Positions 1 through 8,129 of a stretch of DNA of 37,177 nt are shown here, in pieces. Origin of the DNA: Cryobacterium adonitolivorans (GTDB lineage: Bacteria > Actinomycetota > Actinomycetes > Actinomycetales > Microbacteriaceae); the NCBI RefSeq assembly GCF_004402695.1, contig NZ_SOFL01000058.1:1-37177 (forward strand), given 5' to 3'. The first letter of the stretch is position 1. Every line of letters starts with the position of its first letter. The translations under genes were made by a program, and so were the position numbers. The notes below the pieces were generated by a model that saw only the letters and a program-made list of their open reading frames with translations, was not told where the DNA came from and ran no database searches.

Positions 1-225
1 GGCCACCATCGACCCCGGACAAACGCTCATCGAGATGCCCAGAAGGAACATGCTCGACTCTCCCTGACCTGCCACCGCCCCGCTGATCGAGCCAGTCGAG
101 ATCCCGAAAGACAAGCCGCGTTCGCGACTCACGTCACCGGGTCCACTTCGACAAGCTCAGCACAGCGTCGACAAGCTCGACCAACGGCGCCGGCGACAGA
201 TTGCAGCTCCGGCAGCTGTGTTGCG
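1..225. other. Non-coding stretch downstream of flgE
   Basis: No supportable gene lies here. A plus-strand reading frame enters at base 2 and stops at 65-67 after 21 codons; it matches no family I recognise and may be chance. The stretch holds two copies of the word TCGACAAGCTC (described separately). In many actinobacterial clusters flgE is followed closely by flbD/motA genes, but nothing of that kind begins within 225 bases here, so the operon either ends or is interrupted. Confidence 0.5.
148..178. repeat. Two direct copies of TCGACAAGCTC
   Basis: The 11-base word TCGACAAGCTC occurs at 148-158 and 168-178, a 20-base period. From memory, words of this type (TTCGACAAGCTC and its complement) recur as intergenic repeats in Microbacteriaceae and related actinomycetes. 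That is recollection, not a search result. The position just past the 3' end of flgE suits an intergenic repeat or degenerate terminator element. Confidence 0.45.
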
Positions 226-1404
226 TTAGCGCTTGAGGTTGGTGAGCTCCTGCAGCACCTCGTCGGAGGTGGTGATGATGCGGGCGTTCGCCTGGAATCC
301 GCGCTGGGCGACGATGAGGTTGGTGAACTCCTGCGACAGGTCCACGTTCGACATCTCCAGGGCCCCGCCGGTGAGCGAGCCCAGTCCGGTGGAGCCGGGA
401 GCGCCGAGTTCGGCGGTGCCGGAGTTGAAGGTGGCCCGGTAGCCGTTCGAGCCGGTCTTCTCAAGCCCGCCGGGGTTGGTGAACGTGGCGAGGGCGATCC
501 GGCCCAGCGCCTTCTGCTCGCCGTTGCTGAACAGGCCCACCAGGGTGCCGTCCTTGCCGAAGGAGTACGACTCGAGCGAGCCGGCGGCGCTGCCGTCCTG
601 CGACTTGACCGCCGCTGTGCTGATTCCGGCGAGGCCGGTGAGCGCCGACATGTCCACGTCGATCCCGTTGATGGTCAGAGTGCCCCCCGAGACGAGTGCG
701 CCATTGGTGAATGCCAGAGCAGGGGTCGCAACGGCGGTTGTTCCGCCGTCCACGCCGCTCACGGTCCATCCGCCGCCGCCCGTGCTGGTGAACGTGAGGG
801 ATACCGTGCGGGCTGCACCGGCCGCGTCGTAGGCCTTGACGTCGCGGAGCAGGCTGGTGCCGGCGGCCGCATCCGAGGGCAGGTTGCCATCCATGGCGAC
901 CTTCGTCGTCTTGTCCCCCGCTATGACGGTGTTGATCGGCAGGGTCAGGTCCCTGACAGCGCCGCCCTCGTTGACCACGCCGTCGACCGCGCCCCAGCCC
1001 TGCACGATCGCGCCCGACGGGGTGACGAGGCGGCCGGCGGAGTCGAAGTCGAAGGAGCCGGCCCGGCTGTAGATGGTTTCGCCGCCCTGCTGGGTGAGGA
1101 AGAAACCGTCGCCGGAGATCAGCATGTCGGAGGCCTTGCCGGTGGCCTGCGACGACCCCTGCGCGAAGTTGGTGGCGATGCCGGCGACCTGCACCCCGAG
1201 GCCCACCTGTGCCGGGTTCGTGCCGCCGGTCGTGGCGCTCGGGCCACCGGCGCCCTGGGTGAGCTGGGAGAGAGTGTCCTGGAACTGGGTGGCGGAGGCC
1301 TTGAACGCGGTGGTGTTGACGTTGGCGATGTTGTTGCCGGTCACGTCGAGCATGGTCTGGTGGGCGCGAAGGCCGGAGATACCGGAGTACAGGGAGCGAA
1401 GCAT
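226..1404 (-). CDS. flgE: Flagellar hook protein FlgE
   Basis: This 392-residue protein polymerises into the flagellar hook outside the cell. It opens with the flagellar rod/hook signature (MLRSLYSGISGL, then NNIANVNTTAFK). It closes with the conserved hook C-terminus around NVDLSQEFTNLIVAQRGF and a helical tail ending ELTNLKR. These terminal helices form the D0 core, and the Gly/Thr-rich middle is the surface-exposed part. I chose the ATG at 1404 because AAGGAAG lies just upstream and the family signature begins there. The frame stays open to a GTG at 1572, but the added 56 residues are Arg/Pro-rich and unlike any FlgE. It is the last gene of the minus-strand operon seen here. Unlike most genes in the operon it does not overlap its neighbour: a 164-base gap separates it from flgD. 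Confidence 0.95.
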   Translation of the reverse strand: MLRSLYSGISGLRAHQTMLDVTGNNIANVNTTAFKASATQFQDTLSQLTQGAGGPSATTGGTNPAQVGLGVQVAGIATNFAQGSSQATGKASDMLISGDGFFLTQQGGETIYSRAGSFDFDSAGRLVTPSGAIVQGWGAVDGVVNEGGAVRDLTLPINTVIAGDKTTKVAMDGNLPSDAAAGTSLLRDVKAYDAAGAARTVSLTFTSTGGGGWTVSGVDGGTTAVATPALAFTNGALVSGGTLTINGIDVDMSALTGLAGISTAAVKSQDGSAAGSLESYSFGKDGTLVGLFSNGEQKALGRIALATFTNPGGLEKTGSNGYRATFNSGTAELGAPGSTGLGSLTGGALEMSNVDLSQEFTNLIVAQRGFQANARIITTSDEVLQELTNLKR

Positions 1405-1476
1405 GGGAGCTTCCTTTCGAGAGAGACTGCAGCGGAAGTGGGTGTGCGGTGATGTCGTTCGGGTGCCGGGCCGGCT

Positions 1477-1510
1477 AGTCACCCGGGTGACTGGCAGCTT
1501 GGTGACTGGC
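1477..1510. promoter_or_regulatory. Palindrome plus extra half-site in the flgD-flgE gap
   Basis: AGTCACCCGGGTGACT at 1477-1492 is a perfect 16-base palindrome. Its right half, GGTGACTGGC (1486-1495), is repeated exactly at 1501-1510, 15 bases on. The element lies in the only sizeable gap (164 bases) inside an otherwise overlapping operon, about 70-105 bases upstream of the flgE start. It could be a regulator-binding site or an RNA-level element. No sigma-28-like promoter is visible in the gap. Confidence 0.4.
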
Positions 1511-1568
1511 GGACGGGCGATGAGAGGCGGCGAGAGGCGGATTCGCGCGTGGTTCACGCGGAGCGCGG

Positions 1569-2015
1569 TCACCCCGTCGGGGCGGTCACCCCCGAGATCG
1601 CGTCCAGAGCCACGCTGGCCGTGCCGATCGTGACCTGGGGCACCGGGCCGGCGTAGGACACCGCTGACGCGATGCCGGTGACGCTCGCGCCGGCGGCATC
1701 CGTGTAGGTGACGCTCTGGCCGACGAGGGCTGCCGCAGCCGTGCGCATCTGCAGCGAGAAGTTCTCGTCCGCTGTGGTGGACAGCGCGGTGAGCTTCTCC
1801 ATCATGGCCAGTTGGGTGGTCTGGGAGATCATCTGGTTGGTATCCATGGGCGAACTCGGATCCTGGTTGCGCAACTGGGCCACCAGAAGCGACATGAAGG
1901 TCTCGGAATCGAGAGTCTGCTTAGGCGTGCGCACCGGGGTCGTCGAGTAGAGGCTGGTTCCAGCGGTCGAGTCGGTTGCGGCGGTGGACACGGAGCCGAC
2001 GGCGTCGACGGTCAT
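1569..2015 (-). CDS. flgD: Flagellar hook assembly protein FlgD
   Basis: FlgD is the scaffold cap needed for hook polymerisation and is later shed. The 148-residue product has the conserved N-terminal FlgD block: a Ser/Thr-rich export region, then LDSETFMSLLVAQLRNQDP, then PMDTNQMISQTTQLAMMEKL. The C-terminal half is a short beta-rich segment (VGQSVTYTDAAGASVTG) without the long FnIII-like domain of enterobacterial FlgD; a compact form like this is usual in Gram-positives. The ATG at 2015 has a weak GAGAT upstream. A 66-base gap separates it from fliK, its upstream neighbour in the operon. Confidence 0.93.
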   Translation of the reverse strand: MTVDAVGSVSTAATDSTAGTSLYSTTPVRTPKQTLDSETFMSLLVAQLRNQDPSSPMDTNQMISQTTQLAMMEKLTALSTTADENFSLQMRTAAAALVGQSVTYTDAAGASVTGIASAVSYAGPVPQVTIGTASVALDAISGVTAPTG

Positions 2016-2081
2016 GGGATCTCGTTTCTGGGAGGCTGCATGCGGTGAGGGGTGCGGGGTGGGGTGGTGCTGGGCGGCGGG

Positions 2082-3896
2082 TCAGGCGAGAACATCGACA
2101 CGCCCCCTGGTCTGGTCGGGTCGGGCCGGGTCCACCACGGCATTCGCGGCTGCGGCATCGGCGTCGATCGCAGGGGACCGCAGCCACTGGTCGGAGGCAC
2201 CGGACTCCCGTCGGCGGTCGTTGGCTCCGCGCGGATCTCCGCCGAGCGCCGCGTTGCCCTGGCCTGGCTGGTCGGCCGTGGGGCGGTCCTGCCGGCCTGA
2301 CGAGCCGGCATCGCCGGGCTGGCTGCGCGCGGAGACGTCCAGGCTCGCCGGCAGTGCGCCGACGGAAAGGTCGCGGCGCAGGTCGGGCAGGATGAGCCGC
2401 AGGGCGTCCCGCGCAGCGTCGGTGGGGGCGAACAGCTCCAGACGGATGCCGGCGGCGCTGATCCGCGCGCGCACCAGGACCGGCCCGAGATCGTCGGGAG
2501 TGACGCTGATCGACATCGTGTGTTCGCCGGGACCGGCGGCTGCCAGGGTGAAGAGCGGACGCGCCACCTGGCTCGCCAGCGGCACCGGAACGGCGGGAAC
2601 GGTCGACGGCGCCGCCGCCAGGGCACCGGCGGGGGAACCGGTGACGGGCAGGGAAGCAACCGGCCCGGAGGAGGCCTGCGGAACCAGGCCGGCCGACGGG
2701 GACTCGGCACCGGCGGGTTCACCTGTGTCCGCGCCGTGCGACCGGGTCGACCAGACAACGCTGGCGGCGCCGTCGACGGCAGTCCAGGCCGCGGCAGTCC
2801 CGTTCGCCACAGCGCCGGCCGCCCCGGTTCCGGTCGCCACGGTTCCGGTCGCCCTGGTTCCGGCCGCCACGGTTCCGGTCGCCCTGGTTCCGGCCGCCAC
2901 GGTTCCGGTCGCTCCAGTGCCGGTCGCCACGGTTCCGGTCGCCACAGTGCCGGTCGCCACAGTTCCGGTCGCCACAGTTCCGGTCGCCACAGTGCCGGTC
3001 GCCACAGTGCCGGCCGCTGCAACGCCGGAAGCGACAACGCCGGTCGCGCCAGTGCCGGTACCCATCAGGGCGGGCCCGGTCGCGGCAGTTCCGGTCACGG
3101 CGAGGTCGGCGTCGGCGCTGCCGGACGCGGCCGGCGACGCGGGCCCGGTCTGAGCGGTCCCGGTCAGGGCGGTCCAGACGGGTGCGCCGGACTGTGCGGA
3201 CGCCTGGGCCACCTCCTGGGCCATCGGCTGGGCCATCGATGACGCCAGCCCGGCTCCCGACGCGAGTCCGACGTCGCCCGGTTCGATCGTGACGGTGCCG
3301 GGGTCGGCGCCGGACTCTGCGTCGCTAGTCGTTCCGGCTGGCACCCCTCCGGCCACGGCTGCTGCCGGGTCGGCGACAGGCACGAGGGTCGTGGCAGACT
3401 CGGATCCGGGCTGACGTGGCGTGACCGGAGCGGATGCGCCCGGCACGGGCCCGGCAGGAACGAACGCGTCCGGCGCTGACCCACGGGGTTTGTCGGGGAG
3501 TTCGGCGTCGGTGAGTTCGGTGTCGGTCAGTGCTGCGTCGGTGAGTGCTGCGTGGCTCGGGGCGGCATCGCCCGCGGGCACGACCCCTCCTCTTTCGGTA
3601 CCGTGCGGCGCGGGCCCTGCGGTCGCAGGGCTGCCAGGCGCAGGGGCCGACGCGGGTCGGCTGGGTGCAGTGGCATCGAAGTCGGCGCGGTCGCACACCG
3701 CGTGCACCGCGGCGATACGCCGTACTCCGGCCGAGCCGGCGCTGGTATCCGGACCGGACACGGCACCGCGCAACGCTCCCGCGAAGGTATCGGCACCGCC
3801 GGACGGATCCGGCTGGGACCCGCGAGACCCTCGGCCGGGGGCGACGCCGGCCACTCCCGGGGAACGAGGGAATTGCGCCGAGGCGGTCGAGGTCAC
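2082..3896 (-). CDS. fliK: Flagellar hook-length control protein FliK with a long repeat linker
   Basis: FliK is the secreted molecular ruler that sets hook length and switches export specificity. The family-specific part is the C-terminal Flg_hook-like domain at about residues 439-529, with TPDDLGPVLVRARISAAG, then RLELFAPT, then LRLILPDLRRDL. Everything before it is low-complexity Ala/Thr/Gly/Pro sequence, as expected for a ruler. Residues about 278-357 are a TVATG-type pentapeptide array encoded by a 15-bp minisatellite. At 604 residues it is long for a FliK. The start is a GTG at 3896 overlapping the peptidase gene stop (GTGA), and the ribosome site is weak. Assignment rests on the C-terminal domain and on position between fliJ/peptidase and flgD. 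Confidence 0.85.
   Translation of the reverse strand: MTSTASAQFPRSPGVAGVAPGRGSRGSQPDPSGGADTFAGALRGAVSGPDTSAGSAGVRRIAAVHAVCDRADFDATAPSRPASAPAPGSPATAGPAPHGTERGGVVPAGDAAPSHAALTDAALTDTELTDAELPDKPRGSAPDAFVPAGPVPGASAPVTPRQPGSESATTLVPVADPAAAVAGGVPAGTTSDAESGADPGTVTIEPGDVGLASGAGLASSMAQPMAQEVAQASAQSGAPVWTALTGTAQTGPASPAASGSADADLAVTGTAATGPALMGTGTGATGVVASGVAAAGTVATGTVATGTVATGTVATGTVATGTVATGTGATGTVAAGTRATGTVAAGTRATGTVATGTGAAGAVANGTAAAWTAVDGAASVVWSTRSHGADTGEPAGAESPSAGLVPQASSGPVASLPVTGSPAGALAAAPSTVPAVPVPLASQVARPLFTLAAAGPGEHTMSISVTPDDLGPVLVRARISAAGIRLELFAPTDAARDALRLILPDLRRDLSVGALPASLDVSARSQPGDAGSSGRQDRPTADQPGQGNAALGGDPRGANDRRRESGASDQWLRSPAIDADAAAANAVVDPARPDQTRGRVDVLA
2826..3065. repeat. 15-bp minisatellite, about 16 units, inside fliK
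   Basis: Sixteen consecutive 15-base units run across 2826-3065. The typical unit on the plus strand is GGTTCCGGTCGCCAC. The units differ by a few substitutions, and the last three are the most diverged. On the coding (minus) strand each unit gives roughly Val-Ala-Thr-Gly-Thr, so gain or loss of a unit changes the FliK ruler by five residues without a frameshift. Near-identity at the DNA level, including third positions, points to recent slippage or unequal exchange. Confidence 0.9.
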
Positions 3897-4591
3897 GAGG
3901 ACAGTCCCGACGTGGACAGTGCCGACGCGGACGCGGAGCCGGTGAACATCGACGCGAATGCCGCCGTGAGCAGGTCGGTGGAGCTCGATGCCACGCCGGC
4001 GGTGGCCGCCTGATCGGGGATCACCCGGCGGATGGTGGTGATCTCCGAATCGTCCATGTATGCATCCACCTTGCTGACCGTTCGTCCCTCGTAGGGAGCG
4101 TGGATCACCTGGTTGTTGCCGGCATAGATCAGGATGTGGTCGCCGCCGCCGGTGACGATGAGGTCACCGGGCTTGGCCTCGGCCAGCGACGCCACCTCCG
4201 TGCCAATGGTCATCTGCCCGGACACCAGCCGGGGCACCTCGATGCCGAGGTCGGCGTAGACGCGCTGCACGAGACCCGAGCAGTCCATTCCGGTGCTGTC
4301 TTCGCCCCCGAACACATACGGCACGCCCAGATACTTCTCGGCAGCCGCGACGACTCCGGCGCCGGTCGCCCCCGAGCCGGTGGTGCCGGAAGTCGTGGCC
4401 GTCGTGCCGGTGGCCGCAGCGAGGGCACCGGCGAAGCTGGTCGCGGAGACGGACGAGCCGGCGGTGCTTGCCGCCGCGCCGCTGAGAGTGCTGCTCGTCG
4501 CCGCCCCGGTACCGCCGGCGACCAGGTCGCCCAGCTGCACCAGCCTGGCCTGGATCTCGCCCATCCGGCCGAGCGCATCCACCATCGTCAT
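3893..4591 (-). CDS. NlpC/P60 cell-wall peptidase in the flagellar operon
   Basis: This 232-residue protein has an NlpC/P60 cysteine peptidase domain at about 78-190. Cys104 sits in MDCSGLVQ, His152 in GDHILIYAG and His164 in VIHAP, matching the family's Cys-His-His catalytic set. Such enzymes cleave peptide cross-links in peptidoglycan. Residues 1-78 are a helix followed by a Ser/Thr/Ala-rich linker; there is no signal peptide, which suggests export through the flagellar apparatus. Placed between fliJ and fliK, it probably does the wall-drilling job that FlgJ (a muramidase) does elsewhere, letting the rod cross the thick wall. The start is ATG 4591, overlapping the fliJ stop (ATGA), with GAGGGAG upstream; the ATG two codons later is possible. 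Confidence 0.85.
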   Translation of the reverse strand: MTMVDALGRMGEIQARLVQLGDLVAGGTGAATSSTLSGAAASTAGSSVSATSFAGALAAATGTTATTSGTTGSGATGAGVVAAAEKYLGVPYVFGGEDSTGMDCSGLVQRVYADLGIEVPRLVSGQMTIGTEVASLAEAKPGDLIVTGGGDHILIYAGNNQVIHAPYEGRTVSKVDAYMDDSEITTIRRVIPDQAATAGVASSSTDLLTAAFASMFTGSASASALSTSGLSS

Positions 4592-5070
4592 CGCTTCTCC
4601 CTCGTTGGTGCCCCGCCGGGACCCGGTGACCCGGTGCCGGCGCGTTCGTCGCCCAGCCGGCGGTGCCAGCCCGTCGACGCGATTTCGTCGATGATGGTCT
4701 GTTCGGCGTGCAGGTCTTCGGCGGCGGCCAGGTCGCCGTGGCGCCCCTCGAGCTTCTCCAGGCTCACCGCGGCGGACTTCCTCGCCTCGAACTCGCGTTG
4801 CGCGTCAGTGACGCTCTGCTGGGCGACGGTGTCGAGGGCCGCGAGTTCGGCCAGCATGCTGCGGGATGACGCCCGGGCGGCGGCGATCGCGTAGAGGGTG
4901 TCAGCGCCGGTGGCGTTGATCGGCAGGTGCTCGAGCGCGGCTCGGGTCTCGTCGATGCGGGTCGCGGCGGCCCGCAGACGCGCGTTCGCGACGGCGAGGT
5001 CTCCCGCGGCCTGGTCCTGCTGCAGGTGCCGCAGGCGCAGCAGGCCGGCGAGCGAGAACGCGCGGCTCAT
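4588..5070 (-). CDS. fliJ: Flagellar export protein FliJ
   Basis: The 160-residue product is almost wholly helical and charged, as expected for FliJ, the coiled-coil stalk that sits in the FliI ATPase ring and links it to the FlhA export gate. It begins with the typical SRAFSLAGLLRLRHLQQDQA and has long heptad-like stretches to about residue 130, then a Gly/Pro/Arg tail. Sequence conservation in FliJ is low, so the call rests on length, coiled-coil character and position directly after fliI (4-bp overlap) in standard fliHIJ order. Confidence 0.82.
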   Translation of the reverse strand: MSRAFSLAGLLRLRHLQQDQAAGDLAVANARLRAAATRIDETRAALEHLPINATGADTLYAIAAARASSRSMLAELAALDTVAQQSVTDAQREFEARKSAAVSLEKLEGRHGDLAAAEDLHAEQTIIDEIASTGWHRRLGDERAGTGSPGPGGAPTREKR

Positions 5071-6455
5071 CGGGTGCCGCCCAGCAGCCGCGCCAGCGCG
5101 GCCAGTCGGTCCCAGGCCTCGGCGGCCGGGGTGTGCTCGTCCATCCGCTGCTGCAGGAACGCCGTGATGGCCCCGTCGTGCTCGACGGCAGCGTCGACCA
5201 ACGGGTTGGTGCCGCGGCGGTAGGCGCCCACGTCGAGCAAGTCCTGCGCGGCGCGACGGGCGGCGAGCACCGCGCGCAGGGTGCCGGCCACGGCCGCCTG
5301 TTCCGGCGTCGTCACCCGCGAGGCCACCCGGGAAATCGAGGCGAGGGCGTCGACGGAGGGGAAATGGCCGAGCACGGCCAGTTTGCGGTCGAGCACCACA
5401 TGGCCGTCGAGAATGGAGCGGGCGGCATCGGCGATGGGTTCGTTGTGGTCGTCGCCGTCGACGAGCACCGTGTAGATGCCGGTGATCGAACCGGCCTGGT
5501 CGGTTCCGGCTCGTTCGAGCAGCCGGGCGAGCAGCGAGAAGGTCGACGGCGGGTAGCCGCGGGTGGCGGGCGGTTCGCCCACCGAGAGTCCGATCTCGCG
5601 CTGGGCCATCGCCACCCGGGTGAGCGAGTCCATCATCAGCATCACGTCGGCGCCCCGATCGCGGAACGACTCGGCGATGCGTGTTGCGACGAAGGCGGCC
5701 CGCAGGCGCATCATGGCCGGCTCGTCCGAGGTCGACACGACGACGATCGACCGGGCCAGTCCCTCGGCACCCAGGTCGTCTTCGAGGAACTCGCGCACCT
5801 CGCGGCCGCGCTCGCCCACCAGGGCGATCACCGACACTTCGGCATCCGTTCCGCGGGCGATCATCGACAGCAGCGACGACTTGCCCACGCCGGAGCCGGC
5901 GAACAGGCCCATCCGTTGGCCCTTGCCCACTGTGGTGAGGGTGTCGAGCACCCGCACCCCCAACTGCAACGGCGACTGGATGCGCGACCTGGCCATGGCG
6001 GAAGGGCTGGCGTGGTCGAGGGGCACCCGCTGCTCCACGACGAGTGGCCCCTTGCCGTCGATGGGGCGGCCGAGCCCGTCGATCACCCGGCCGAGCAGGC
6101 CGGACCCGGTCGGGACGAGGAAGCCGGTGCCGCCGCCGCCGGCACGCACGGGATCGCCGACCCTGATTCCGGTGAGCCTGGCCAGCGGCATGCAGCGCAT
6201 GCCGTCAGGGGTGGTGGCGACGACTTCGGCGTCAACGCCGCCGGTGCCGGTGCCGGTGGCTGTGGCAGCGCCGGCGCCGGTCTGGGTTCCGATGCCAGGT
6301 CCGCCGATCACGACGAGGTCGCCGATGGCGCCGTTCAGCCCGCGCACGTCCAGGCTCAGTCCGACGATCGACGACACAACGCCCACCCGCTCCGGGCGGG
6401 CCGCCGCCAGGGCACGGGCCAGGCGGTCGGTGCTGTCCGGCCTGGTGAGGGTCAC
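5067..6455 (-). CDS. fliI: Flagellum-specific ATPase FliI
   Basis: FliI is the hexameric ATPase that energises flagellar protein export at the cytoplasmic base. In the 462-residue product the Walker A motif is GSGVGKSS (187-194), followed by the family motif GERGREV (214-220). Walker B is VMLMMDSLTR (271-280), and PPATRGYPPS (295-304) is typical of the FliI/type III ATPase family. The Ala/Gly/Thr-rich insert at about 55-75 in the N-terminal beta-barrel region is a lineage feature. Its start overlaps the end of fliH by 4 bp and its end overlaps fliJ by 4 bp, so translation is probably coupled. Confidence 0.97.
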   Translation of the reverse strand: MTLTRPDSTDRLARALAAARPERVGVVSSIVGLSLDVRGLNGAIGDLVVIGGPGIGTQTGAGAATATGTGTGGVDAEVVATTPDGMRCMPLARLTGIRVGDPVRAGGGGTGFLVPTGSGLLGRVIDGLGRPIDGKGPLVVEQRVPLDHASPSAMARSRIQSPLQLGVRVLDTLTTVGKGQRMGLFAGSGVGKSSLLSMIARGTDAEVSVIALVGERGREVREFLEDDLGAEGLARSIVVVSTSDEPAMMRLRAAFVATRIAESFRDRGADVMLMMDSLTRVAMAQREIGLSVGEPPATRGYPPSTFSLLARLLERAGTDQAGSITGIYTVLVDGDDHNEPIADAARSILDGHVVLDRKLAVLGHFPSVDALASISRVASRVTTPEQAAVAGTLRAVLAARRAAQDLLDVGAYRRGTNPLVDAAVEHDGAITAFLQQRMDEHTPAAEAWDRLAALARLLGGTR

Positions 6456-7129
6456 GACACGCCTCCGGCCAGGACCGCCCTGGCCCGCTGCAGGGCACTG
6501 CCGATGCGGGCATCGAGATAGCCGTCGGGGAACTCGCTGACGGCGTCGCCGCGGGCCAGGGTCGCATCCGCCACCAGGGTGACGCCCGACCCGGCCACTG
6601 TGGAGGCATCGAGCACGGCCAGGTCGTGGGGGTTCAGCCGCACGGTGTGGCCGACCGGCGACCCCGCCTCCACGCCGGAATGGGTGCGTCCCAGCGCGGA
6701 GCGCACCGCGGTCGCTTCATCGGCAAGGGCATGGCCGATGATCGCCTCGGCCAGGTCGATGGCGGCGCCGAGCAGGGTCTCCTCGGCGTCACGGAGCACC
6801 GGCACGGTGCGGATTTCGAGCGCGCGGACCGCGGCGTTGAGCACCTCCAGCCTGCGGTCGCGCTGCTGGGCGGCCGCCCGCATCAGCTCGGCGTGCTCGG
6901 CCTCGAGACTGGCCACCCGCAAGTCGACCGCCGCCGCCGCCGCCCGCAGGCCCTCGGTGTACCCGGCAGTATGGCCCCTGGCCTGCCACTGGCGCTCTAG
7001 CCTGACGCGGTCGTCGTCCTGTGCGCCGCGCGCCCCGCCGTCGGCGAGGGTGGGAAAGACCAGCGCCGAGAAGTCCGTGTCCCCCGGGCCTGCCGCACCG
7101 GTTCGAGCCGCGCTAAACAACGAAGTCAT
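6452..7129 (-). CDS. fliH: Flagellar assembly protein FliH
   Basis: FliH binds FliI and holds the ATPase at the export apparatus. The 225-residue protein has an acidic N-terminus and a long Ala/Glu/Arg-rich helical middle (about 45-150). Its C-terminal domain (AAIDLAEAIIGHAL onward, then VRLNPHDLAVLD and the GYLDARIGSALQRAR end) resembles the FliH/HrpE family C-terminus. It overlaps the end of fliG by 17 bp and the start of fliI by 4 bp. Conservation is low, but order and the C-terminal motifs agree. Confidence 0.88.
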   Translation of the reverse strand: MTSLFSAARTGAAGPGDTDFSALVFPTLADGGARGAQDDDRVRLERQWQARGHTAGYTEGLRAAAAAVDLRVASLEAEHAELMRAAAQQRDRRLEVLNAAVRALEIRTVPVLRDAEETLLGAAIDLAEAIIGHALADEATAVRSALGRTHSGVEAGSPVGHTVRLNPHDLAVLDASTVAGSGVTLVADATLARGDAVSEFPDGYLDARIGSALQRARAVLAGGVS

Positions 7130-8129
7130 CCTCGTCGGCCCGCTGCACGGTAATGGCGCCCTGCGCGGCCAGGTCGCGGATCGACCGCACGATGGTGGCG
7201 CGGGCTTCCTCGACCTGCGAGACCCGCACCGGCCCGAGGTTGTTGACCTCGTCGTTGAGGATCTCGCGGTTCCGCTCGGAGAGGTTGCGCTGGATGATGT
7301 CGACGACCAGCTCGGTGGACCCCTTCATGGCCACGGCCAGCACTGCGGCGTCGATGCCGCGCAGCACCAGCTGCACATCCCGGTTCTCCAACTTGATGAT
7401 GTCCGCGAAGGTGAGCATGCGTGAACGCACCTCTTCGGCGAGCACGGGGTCGCGTTCCTCGAGCGCATCGAGCAGGGCCCGTTCGATGGTGATGTCGGCG
7501 CGGTTGATGATCTCCACCAACGGCTGCACACCGCCGACGACCTCGGCGGAGTCCCGCGACGCGGCAACGGCTCCGATGCGTTTCTTGAGGATGTCGGTGA
7601 CCACCCGCACGGCCTCCGGCGTGGCCGGCCCGGTGGAGGCGATGCACTGGGCGACGTCGGTGCGCACCGGGCCGTCCAGCCCGGAAAGGATCGCAGAGGC
7701 GTGCTCGGGTCGCAGATGCGCGAGCACCAGGGCTATGGTCTGCGGCAGTTCGCCGTCGAGCAGGGCGAGCACCTGCAGCGGGTCGACGGTGTCGAGGAAC
7801 TCGAACGCCTTGCCGGCCATGGAGGTGGCCACCCGGCTCATCACCCCGGCGGCCCGCTCGGCGCCGAACGACTTCTCCAGCAGCCCGACCGCCACGGCAT
7901 GGCCGCCGCGCGGGTTGCGGGCGCCGATGGTGGTGAGTTCGTGGAACTCGGCGACGGCGCTGTCCATGACCGACGCGTCGACCCGGCGCAGCTGAACGAT
8001 CTCGGCGATGATCTCGGCCGCTTCGACCTCGGAGAACTGCTTCATCACCTCGGAGGCGCGTTGTTGGTCCATGGTCATCAGGACCACGGCCACCTTCTGG
8101 GTACCGGTCAGGCCGGTCTTGGTGTCCAT
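7113..8129 (-). CDS. fliG: Flagellar motor switch protein FliG
   Basis: FliG forms the rotor ring that meets the stator and sets rotation direction. The 338-residue product matches the usual family length. The N-terminal domain opens with TGTQKVAVVLMTMDQQRASEV, the family's FliF-binding region. The middle domain has the conserved LAHLRPEHASAIL motif. The C-terminal torque domain has FADIIKLENRDVQLVLRGID with charged residues and ends in a helical, acidic tail. It begins at ATG 8129 in a TGATG junction with fliF. Confidence 0.97.
   Translation of the reverse strand: MDTKTGLTGTQKVAVVLMTMDQQRASEVMKQFSEVEAAEIIAEIVQLRRVDASVMDSAVAEFHELTTIGARNPRGGHAVAVGLLEKSFGAERAAGVMSRVATSMAGKAFEFLDTVDPLQVLALLDGELPQTIALVLAHLRPEHASAILSGLDGPVRTDVAQCIASTGPATPEAVRVVTDILKKRIGAVAASRDSAEVVGGVQPLVEIINRADITIERALLDALEERDPVLAEEVRSRMLTFADIIKLENRDVQLVLRGIDAAVLAVAMKGSTELVVDIIQRNLSERNREILNDEVNNLGPVRVSQVEEARATIVRSIRDLAAQGAITVQRADEDDFVV

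Noticed and set aside
2..67. Possible 3' end of a plus-strand gene (21 codons then TGA)
   Set aside because: Too short to judge, no recognisable motif, and another frame could read equally well.
1405..1572. Extension of FlgE to the GTG at 1572
   Set aside because: The extra 56 residues are unlike any FlgE; the ATG at 1404 has a good ribosome site and starts the family signature.
1984..3153. Plus-strand frame with VPVAT repeats opposite fliK
   Set aside because: The repeat is the complement of the fliK minisatellite. The C-terminal FliK domain is on the minus strand, and this frame has no ribosome site or recognisable domain.
5133..6521. Plus-strand 462-codon frame opposite fliI
   Set aside because: Exact shadow of fliI, rich in His/Gly/Arg; fliI has Walker motifs and operon overlaps.
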